A stretch of DNA of 13,110 bases from an uncultured Actinomycetes bacterium. GTDB lineage: Bacteria; Actinomycetota; Actinomycetes; Nanopelagicales; Nanopelagicaceae. The notes under the pieces were generated by a model. The model saw nothing but the letters and a program-made list of their open reading frames with translations, was not told the DNA's origin and did no database searches. Both the position numbers and the translations under genes were made by a program. The stretch lies in the NCBI GenBank assembly GCA_903875815.1, contig CAIQXR010000164.1:1-13110 (forward strand), in the 5' to 3' direction. The stretch's first letter is position 1. Each line of letters opens with the position of its first letter. Shown in pieces: positions 9,004-13,110 of this stretch.

Positions 9004-10815
9004 TTACTTCACCTTTCGAACTGTTGCCGAGTCTACCGAGGTGCGAATCTGCGCCTCCGTAAGTGGGACCGGTGAAGTGAGTGGCGCGGTAGGAGGCACG
9101 TGCTTGCTTTGCAGGACAAAACTCATAACCGTCTTAAAGAGCGGTCCACCTAATGTGCCACCCCAGTGAAGACCCTTGGGATCTTGAATCGTGACACTCA
9201 CTACATATTTGGGAGCATCGGCTGGAGCGAAGCCAATAAACGATGCTGTGTAACCGCTATAGCAACCACACTTATCGTTATATCGCTGAGCAGTACCAGT
9301 CTTGCCTGCCACGCGATATCCGGGGATTGCAGCACCAGGGGCCGTTCCATTCTCCGAAACCACGCTCTCCAACATGAGGCGTACTTGTTGCGCTGTAGCT
9401 GGACTAATGACTTGTTCACTCTTCTGAGTTTTGATCGCCGAAAAATTTCCATTGGCATCGGTAGTTCCCGCAATGACAGTGGGAGTTACTCGCAACCCAT
9501 CATTGGCAATGGTGGCAAATACGCTTGTCGCTTGCAGCGCTGTAACAGAGTAGCCCTGACCGAATGAAACAGTCGGAGCAGTTGTTCCGCTCCAATTCGC
9601 AAGAGCGGGGAGCACTCCTGGCGATTCGCCCGCGATACCTGAACCAGTGAGATCACCAATTCCGAATTTCTTTAAGTAGTTATATTGAGTCTGATGATCG
9701 AGCGTTTCACCAATTTGAATAGCGCCGGTGTTACTCGAAATGGCTAAGACGCCAGCAGTGGTCAGCCTCTCCGTGCCATGCTTTTCGTGATCGTGGAAAG
9801 TAAAATTGGATCGCTTGAGCGCATAAGGAACGGTAAATACCGTGGTGGGGGTAATTTTCCCTTCCTGTATTGCTGCCGCGGCAGTGATCACTTTGCCAGT
9901 CGAGCCAGGTTCGTACACGTCTTGGACCGAGGGGTTTCTAATGCTTTTGAGTGAAATAGTCTTCTTGTTGTTTGGATCAAAAGTCGGAGTAGTCGCCAAA
10001 GCTAGAATCGCGCCGGTCTTAGGGTCCATCACAATAATTGTTCCGGATGATGCGCCATCTTTTGCTACGGCTTTGGTAATTGCATCTTGAGCAACCCATT
10101 GGATATCTCGGTCGATAGTGAGTTGGACTCCTGTGCCTGCTTTAGCTTCAGTCGTGACGGTAGCCGATCCCGGAATGATAGTTCCCGCGCCATTGGAGTA
10201 TTGGTACTGCCCGTTGATGCCTTTGAGCATCGATTCCTTCGAATATTCAATTCCTGAGGCGCCCACGCCAGCATCATTGATAAAGCCGATCAGAGATGAA
10301 GCGAGTGTGCCGGTTGGATATTCACGGATATAAGAGCGTTCCGAGAAAAAGCCAACGACGCGAAGGGCGATCCCATCTTTCTGCTTCATCACTTCTGTGT
10401 TGTATTGAGTCAAAACGCTTTGAAGATTAATCCACACTTCTGGTGTGACATCTTTAGCGATAATTCGATAACGAAGTGTTCCGGTTAACATCGGAACCAA
10501 TTTCTCAACCGGCATATTCATTACTGGGGCGACCAAGCCAGCCGCCTTGGCTGGATCGGTAATCATTGTCTGGTCAACGACGATGGTGACTGCCGCAACG
10601 CTGCGGGCAAGTTCTACCCCGTTAATATCCGTTATTTCACCGCGGGGGGCCAAGAGCGTAGAAGTCTGTGAGAGTTCCAGGTTCGCTTTCTTTTTATAGG
10701 TCGAAGCGTCAATCGCTTGAACCCAGACCAAGCGGCCGGCGATGATGATGAGCGCAGCAAAAGTGATCAGGGTGATGTGGATGATGCGGCGTTGCACCAA
10801 GCCGTTGTGACTCAT
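9004..10815 (-). CDS. ftsI: Septal class B penicillin-binding protein FtsI (PBP3-type transpeptidase)
   Basis: Bitopic membrane D,D-transpeptidase that cross-links septal peptidoglycan and partners FtsW. The 603 residues begin with a short basic cytoplasmic end, one membrane segment (about 11-33), then a PBP dimerisation domain starting with LAPRGEITDINGVELA (55-70). The transpeptidase domain carries all three active-site motifs: S305-T-G-K308, S360-S-N362 and K505-T-G507. A CGC motif (Cys516 to Cys518) lies shortly after KTG, and these appear to be the only cysteines. The tail after about residue 570 is rich in proline, serine and threonine. The start codon directly abuts the stop of the ftsL-like gene (TAAATG) without a clear ribosome binding site. 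Location in the dcw cluster favours FtsI over elongation PBP2. Confidence 0.97.
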   Translation of the reverse strand: MSHNGLVQRRIIHITLITFAALIIIAGRLVWVQAIDASTYKKKANLELSQTSTLLAPRGEITDINGVELARSVAAVTIVVDQTMITDPAKAAGLVAPVMNMPVEKLVPMLTGTLRYRIIAKDVTPEVWINLQSVLTQYNTEVMKQKDGIALRVVGFFSERSYIREYPTGTLASSLIGFINDAGVGASGIEYSKESMLKGINGQYQYSNGAGTIIPGSATVTTEAKAGTGVQLTIDRDIQWVAQDAITKAVAKDGASSGTIIVMDPKTGAILALATTPTFDPNNKKTISLKSIRNPSVQDVYEPGSTGKVITAAAAIQEGKITPTTVFTVPYALKRSNFTFHDHEKHGTERLTTAGVLAISSNTGAIQIGETLDHQTQYNYLKKFGIGDLTGSGIAGESPGVLPALANWSGTTAPTVSFGQGYSVTALQATSVFATIANDGLRVTPTVIAGTTDANGNFSAIKTQKSEQVISPATAQQVRLMLESVVSENGTAPGAAIPGYRVAGKTGTAQRYNDKCGCYSGYTASFIGFAPADAPKYVVSVTIQDPKGLHWGGTLGGPLFKTVMSFVLQSKHVPPTAPLTSPVPLTEAQIRTSVDSATVRKVK

Positions 10816-11208
10816 TTACTTAGCAGCGGTCTCGTTGGCGAGATTGAGGTAGGTCAATTGCGAGGCGGGCTTCATGCCCAATTTTGTAGCTGCTGCCGCT
10901 AATTGATCGGGCGAGCTCATATTCGCAGCTTCTCGCACCACCGCGTCGCGTTGATCGTTAATGATGTTGGTCTGGTGCTTAAGATGTTGGAGCGTGAAAG
11001 CATCCTGGGTCATAAGAATATTGATCGCCAACAGAGAGAGGAGTCCAAGAAAAGCGATCGCTCCCATGAGCGCAGCAAAAGCACCACTCGTCACTTTCTC
11101 GCCCGGCGCAGTGCGCAGCGAAGGAAGTCCTTGGAGGATTCGCAGAGAGGGGCGAGCGGGTAACTCGCGTTCAATCGAAATAGATGAGGGAAGTTGCGAG
11201 ATGGCCAT
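10816..11208 (-). CDS. ftsL: FtsL-like cell division protein
   Basis: Small bitopic membrane protein of 130 residues in the position normally taken by ftsL, between rsmH and ftsI. The N-terminal 43 residues are cytoplasmic and basic (PARPSLRILQGLPSLR). A single membrane helix spans about 44-66, followed by a likely coiled coil (about 70-97, LQHLKHQTNIINDQRDAV) and the short motif AAATKLGMKPASQLTYL (105-121), typical of the FtsL/DivIC septum-initiator fold. In the family it joins FtsB-like proteins and FtsQ to activate FtsWI. Sequence conservation is low in this family, so the assignment rests on topology, the LGM motif and position. It abuts both neighbours with no gap (TAAATG on each side) and has no obvious ribosome binding site. 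Confidence 0.85.
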   Translation of the reverse strand: MAISQLPSSISIERELPARPSLRILQGLPSLRTAPGEKVTSGAFAALMGAIAFLGLLSLLAINILMTQDAFTLQHLKHQTNIINDQRDAVVREAANMSSPDQLAAAATKLGMKPASQLTYLNLANETAAK

Positions 11209-12159
11209 TTATGCCGCCAACTTTTCGATGGCTCGAAGGCGCATCGATTGAGCACGTGGATTGATCTCTATCTCCGCATCGGAGGCTGCTTCACTCCCCC
11301 GAATAACAAGCGCAAATTTTGCTGCACTGCCCGGCAAGTCCATGGGTAGGCCGCGAGGTGTTCGAGAAGTTGTCACCTCGGCAAAGATGGATTTAACAAT
11401 CTTGTCTTCGAGTGACTGATAGGCCATAACAACTACTCGACCGCCCACGCGAATGAGTCCCAGTGATTGCGGGATAGCACTCTCAAGTACTTCGAGCTCT
11501 TGATTAACTTCAATTCGCAAAGCTTGGAAAGTTCGTTTGGCAGGATTTCCACCTGTGCGACGGGCTGGCGCAGGAATACTTGCTTTAACGATCTCAGCGA
11601 GATCCTTGGTGGTGTTGAGTGCGCTCTTCTCGCGGGCTTTAATAATGTTGTCCGCGATCTTGGTAGCAAATTTTTCTTCGCCATAAATACGCAAAATTCG
11701 TACCAATTCGCCAAATGAATAGGTCATCAAAATATCGAAGGCACTCTTACCGGAACTTTGATCCATACGCATATCCAGCGGCGCTTCTTGTGAATAAGCA
11801 AATCCGCGCTCTGCAGTATCGAGTTGCATGGAAGAGACGCCGAGATCAAAGAGAATGCCATCAACGCTCTCAATGCCGAGTTCTGCTAATTCACTTTTCA
11901 TCTCATCATAAACTGCATGAATGATGACGACTCGATCAGCAAAATCACGAAGGTTCTCTCGAGCGATTGCGATCGCACCTAAATCACGATCAAACGCAAT
12001 AACTTTAAGATGTGGGTAGCGAATAAGGAGTGCGCGGGTATGTCCACCCATTCCTAGAGTGGCATCAATAACGACTGGAGATTCGACACCTGCGATCGAT
12101 GGGGAGAGCAACTCTATGCAACGCTCGAGCGCAACTGGAATATGTAATGAATCCTGCAT
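11209..12159 (-). CDS. rsmH: 16S rRNA (cytosine(1402)-N(4))-methyltransferase RsmH (MraW)
   Basis: SAM-dependent methyltransferase acting on C1402 in the decoding centre of 16S rRNA. The 316 residues show the SAM-binding loop DATLGMGGH (32-40), FDRDLGA (56-62), DGILFDLGVSSMQLD (100-114), RGFAYSQEAPLDMRMD (118-133), YGEEKFA (159-165), KRTFQALRIEVNQEL (208-222), SLEDKIVK (249-256) and the C-terminal PRAQSMRLRAIE (301-312). It is complete and of normal length. A Gln stands before SLED where Escherichia coli has His. The ATG at 12159 has an excellent GGGGAGG site 5 bases upstream, in contrast to the weak sites of the next two genes. Upstream lies a structured leader, so this gene and those after it may be controlled separately from mraZ. 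Confidence 0.97.
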   Translation of the reverse strand: MQDSLHIPVALERCIELLSPSIAGVESPVVIDATLGMGGHTRALLIRYPHLKVIAFDRDLGAIAIARENLRDFADRVVIIHAVYDEMKSELAELGIESVDGILFDLGVSSMQLDTAERGFAYSQEAPLDMRMDQSSGKSAFDILMTYSFGELVRILRIYGEEKFATKIADNIIKAREKSALNTTKDLAEIVKASIPAPARRTGGNPAKRTFQALRIEVNQELEVLESAIPQSLGLIRVGGRVVVMAYQSLEDKIVKSIFAEVTTSRTPRGLPMDLPGSAAKFALVIRGSEAASDAEIEINPRAQSMRLRAIEKLAA

Positions 12160-12164
12160 AGCTT

Positions 12165-12171
12165 CCTCCCC
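12165..12171 (-). promoter_or_regulatory. Strong rsmH ribosome binding site
   Basis: The transcript reads GGGGAGG and then AAGCU before the AUG at 12159, a near-ideal Shine-Dalgarno site at a 5-base spacing, which fixes the rsmH start. The 7 bases can also pair, with one G-U wobble, to CUUCCCC in the loop of the upstream RNA element. Confidence 0.8.
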
Positions 12172-12269
12172 TCTCTTCGTTTACTTCACTTTTTCAATTA
12201 GTTAAATGAGATTAGTTTTTGGATACGCACTTACTTCTGAACATTTATTTTTGAACTTTTTCTTTTACT
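12172..12269 (-). promoter_or_regulatory. A-rich, largely unstructured rsmH leader
   Basis: About 100 bases between the folded RNA element and the rsmH ribosome binding site are clearly richer in A and T than the rest of the window. In the transcript they are A-rich, with little ability to form stems. No open frame and no convincing -35/-10 pair with good spacing is seen, although a weak promoter cannot be excluded. It may act as a flexible linker that keeps the rsmH start region accessible, or between the RNA fold and the start codon. Confidence 0.4.
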
Positions 12270-12368
12270 TGTATCTACTCTGGTCACCGCCGGCCGACGG
12301 ATCTTGGGGGTAACGGCGCCGGGGAAGGGGCGTCGTTATTGAGGTCGGCGGTGGCCACAGGAGATACA
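12270..12368 (-). ncRNA. Structured RNA element in the mraZ-rsmH gap, mraW-motif-like
   Basis: Read as RNA, bases 12368-12343 pair with 12295-12270 to form a 26-position stem with 22 pairs and four isolated mismatches. Inside it, 12338-12311 fold into a second hairpin: UAACGACGCC against GGCGCCGUUA (one mismatch) closing the 8-base loop CCUUCCCC. Actinobacteria carry a published candidate cis-regulatory RNA, the mraW motif, upstream of rsmH (mraW). From memory, that motif is a hairpin with a conserved CUUCCCC loop, which matches the inner hairpin here. The long outer stem is an addition I do not recall from that motif. The element begins three bases after the mraZ stop codon. No U-run follows the outer stem, so it is not an intrinsic terminator. 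The pairing is seen; family membership and the cis-regulatory role are inferred. Confidence 0.7.
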
Positions 12369-12371
12369 GTT

Positions 12372-12803
12372 TTAGAAGAGGCCGGGTAGCACCTCCGATG
12401 AGACATCAGAGAAACTCTTCTCGCGATCCGCGAGGTAGCTCTCCCATGAAGTGGCATCCCAAATTTCTAACCGGGTGTTGGCGCCGATAACGACGCAATC
12501 TTTTTCTAATGCTGCATAGGTACGAAGTCCGGCAGGGATGGTGACGCGACCTTGCTTGTCAGGGACTTCATCATGTGCGCCCGCAAACATGACGCGCATG
12601 TAGTCACGTGCAGATTTCTCCGTGACGGGTGCTTGGCGAAGGCGATCTGTAATCGAGGCGAACTCATTACTGGGAAATACGTAGAGGCAACGCTCTTGGC
12701 CTTTAGTAATGACGAGGCCGTTCGCGAGCTCATCGCGGAAGCGGGCGGGAAGGATGATGCGCCCTTTGTCATCGAGTTTGGGTTCGTGGGTGCCGAGAAA
12801 CAT
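12372..12803 (-). CDS. mraZ: Transcriptional regulator MraZ
   Basis: DNA-binding protein of the SpoVT-AbrB-like MraZ family, the usual first gene of the dcw cluster, which represses its own promoter in studied bacteria. The 143 residues from the ATG at 12803 contain the two tandem half-domains: [13 protein letters not shown] (11-23) and [13 protein letters not shown] (82-94), each with the D-x-x-x-R type signature. The start [15 protein letters not shown] is the normal family N-terminus. An in-frame GTG at 12815 is rejected because it overlaps the Shine-Dalgarno sequence. The gene is followed after three bases by the folded RNA element and preceded by a promoter overlaid with repeated AAAGTGG boxes, its probable own binding sites. 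Confidence 0.97.
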   Translation of the reverse strand: MFLGTHEPKLDDKGRIILPARFRDELANGLVITKGQERCLYVFPSNEFASITDRLRQAPVTEKSARDYMRVMFAGAHDEVPDKQGRVTIPAGLRTYAALEKDCVVIGANTRLEIWDATSWESYLADREKSFSDVSSEVLPGLF

Positions 12804-12814
12804 CGCTACGAGCA

Positions 12815-12822
12815 CCTCCCCC
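12815..12822 (-). promoter_or_regulatory. mraZ ribosome binding site
   Basis: The transcript reads GGGGGAGG, ending 11 bases before the AUG at 12803. The spacing is slightly long but the match is strong. It overlaps the alternative GTG codon at 12815, which decides in favour of the ATG. Confidence 0.75.
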
Positions 12823-12834
12823 TGAATTCACGCT

Positions 12835-12852
12835 CAAATCCCCCCGGATTTG
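12835..12852 (-). promoter_or_regulatory. Hairpin in the mraZ 5' leader
   Basis: CAAAUCC pairs perfectly with GGAUUUG across a GGGG loop. The stem would lie within a few bases of the predicted transcript 5' end and about 12 bases before the Shine-Dalgarno site. It is not followed by a U-run, so it is not a terminator. A role in protecting the 5' end or tuning mraZ translation is only inferred. Confidence 0.5.
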
Positions 12853-12862
12853 GCTACATCCA

Positions 12863-12929
12863 CCACTTTACTCCCTTTTTCCCCACTTTCAACCATCTCA
12901 GCCCACTTTTTTCCCCTTTCCCCACCCTT
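12863..12929 (-). promoter_or_regulatory. Helically phased MraZ-box array (probable MraZ operator)
   Basis: AAAGTGG occurs three times on the minus strand, at 12863-12869, 12883-12889 and 12903-12909, exactly 20 bases apart. Degenerate copies sit at the half steps (12873-12879, 12893-12899, 12913-12919 and about 12922-12929), so the period is about 10 bases, one helical turn. Known MraZ operators are direct repeats of this kind: TGGGN spaced by 5 bases in Escherichia coli and AAAGTG-type boxes in mycoplasmas. The array covers the -35 and -10 elements of the putative mraZ promoter, which fits autorepression. The boxes are seen; binding by MraZ is inferred from family knowledge. Confidence 0.8.
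12865..12892 (-). promoter_or_regulatory. Putative mraZ/dcw promoter
   Basis: On the minus strand, TTGAAA (12892-12887) and TAAAGT (12870-12865) are separated by 16 bases, acceptable -35 and -10 elements for a housekeeping sigma factor and consistent with the actinobacterial TANNNT form. Transcription would start near 12858, leaving a leader of about 55 bases. Both elements are embedded in the AAAGTGG boxes. The -10 match is moderate, so the exact promoter position is uncertain. Confidence 0.55.
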
Positions 12930-12958
12930 TTCTCCACACGGCCCGATAAAACTGCATG

Positions 12959-12987
12959 AAAAAAGACCCCCGGCGAACCGGAGGTCT
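12959..12987 (-). terminator. Intrinsic terminator of the upstream gene
   Basis: In the transcript, AGACCUCCGG pairs with CCGGGGGUCU (10 pairs, one of them G-U) across a UUCG tetraloop, directly followed by UUUUU(U). This is a textbook rho-independent terminator for leftward transcription arriving from the DUF3040-like gene. It isolates the mraZ promoter, which begins about 65 bases further on, from read-through. Confidence 0.9.
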
Positions 12988-12992
12988 GACTG

Positions 12993-13020
12993 ATGAGTGG
13001 CCCTCTTGAGGGCTGCTCAC
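12993..13020 (-). other. Second hairpin between the stop codon and the terminator
   Basis: In the transcript, GUGAG-CA-GCCCUC faces GAGGGC-CA-CUCAU around a two-base AA centre (effectively CAAG as loop), with a symmetric 2x2 internal mismatch. It has no U-run, so it is not a terminator by itself. It begins six bases after the upstream gene's stop codon and could protect the mRNA 3' end together with the terminator stem. Confidence 0.5.
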
Positions 13021-13026
13021 AAAAGG

Positions 13027-13110
13027 CTAATTATCGAAGTTTCGGCGCTCCCAGCGTTCTTCCATCCGCTGGCTCCAGCTAGGACCCTTTCCATTGTTTC
13101 CTTTGCTTCC
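13027..13110 (-). CDS. C-terminus of a probable DUF3040-family protein (5' part outside window)
   Basis: The minus-strand frame entering from the right edge reads 27 residues, ending SWSQRMEERWERRNFDN, then TAG at 13029-13027. A glycine- and lysine-rich stretch (GSKGNNGKGP) comes before a charged, amphipathic RMEERWERR tail. DUF3040 proteins, small actinobacterial membrane proteins of unknown function, commonly lie just upstream of mraZ. From memory many end in a similar basic ERWxRR tail. Only the tail is visible, so the family call rests on position and this ending. A hairpin and a strong terminator follow within 70 bases, so it is transcribed separately from the dcw genes. Confidence 0.5.
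   Translation of the reverse strand, partial: GSKGNNGKGPSWSQRMEERWERRNFDN

Noticed and set aside
12180..12269. Second promoter directly upstream of rsmH
   Set aside because: AT-rich, but no -35/-10 pair with acceptable match and spacing could be found by eye.
12270..12368. Intrinsic terminator or attenuator between mraZ and rsmH
   Set aside because: The stems are strong, but neither is followed by a U-run in the transcript; the sequence after the outer stem is A-rich.
12372..12815. Longer mraZ starting at GTG 12815
   Set aside because: The GTG overlaps the Shine-Dalgarno sequence and would add four residues before the conserved MFLGTH start.

Overview
The window holds most of the division and cell wall (dcw) cluster of an actinobacterium. 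Every gene lies on the minus strand, so transcription runs from right to left. Several things point to Actinobacteria. The order is mraZ, rsmH, a short ftsL-like gene, ftsI, murE, murF, mraY, murD, ftsW, murG, murC, with a DUF3040-like C-terminus just upstream of mraZ. There is also a structured RNA with a CUUCCCC loop between mraZ and rsmH. Base composition is moderate (by eye about half G+C) and the genes are packed very tightly. This suggests a small-genome, freshwater-type lineage such as Nanopelagicales rather than a high-GC soil actinomycete; that placement is an inference. MurE carries the DNPR signature of meso-diaminopimelate-adding enzymes, so the peptidoglycan is probably of the meso-DAP type.

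Layout from right (upstream) to left (downstream). 13027-13110 is the end of a DUF3040-like gene, followed by a hairpin (12993-13020) and a strong intrinsic terminator with a UUCG loop (12959-12987). 12863-12929 is an array of MraZ-type boxes in step with the DNA helix, overlapping a likely sigma-70-type promoter (12865-12892). A leader hairpin and a Shine-Dalgarno site then precede mraZ (12372-12803). 12160-12371 is the only sizeable gap inside the cluster. It holds a large folded RNA element (12270-12368) resembling the published mraW RNA motif, then an A-rich leader and the rsmH ribosome binding site. From rsmH (start 12159) to murC (running off the left edge) nine genes and the 5' part of a tenth follow with overlaps of 1-4 bases or gaps of 0-12 bases.

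How the genes work together. MraZ is the likely autorepressor of the cluster and RsmH methylates 16S rRNA. MurC, MurE, MurF and MurD are Mur ligases that build the UDP-MurNAc-pentapeptide. MraY loads it onto undecaprenyl phosphate to give lipid I, and MurG adds GlcNAc to give lipid II. FtsW polymerises lipid II and FtsI cross-links it at the septum, with the FtsL-like protein as a bitopic partner. ftsQ and ftsZ, which usually come next, lie outside the window.

The protein-coding part is ordinary for the family. The points most worth a second look are non-coding: the RNA element between mraZ and rsmH with its unusually long outer stem, the phased MraZ boxes, and a hairpin that buries the murD ribosome binding site at the end of mraY. 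No mobile element, CRISPR array, tRNA or rRNA was seen.
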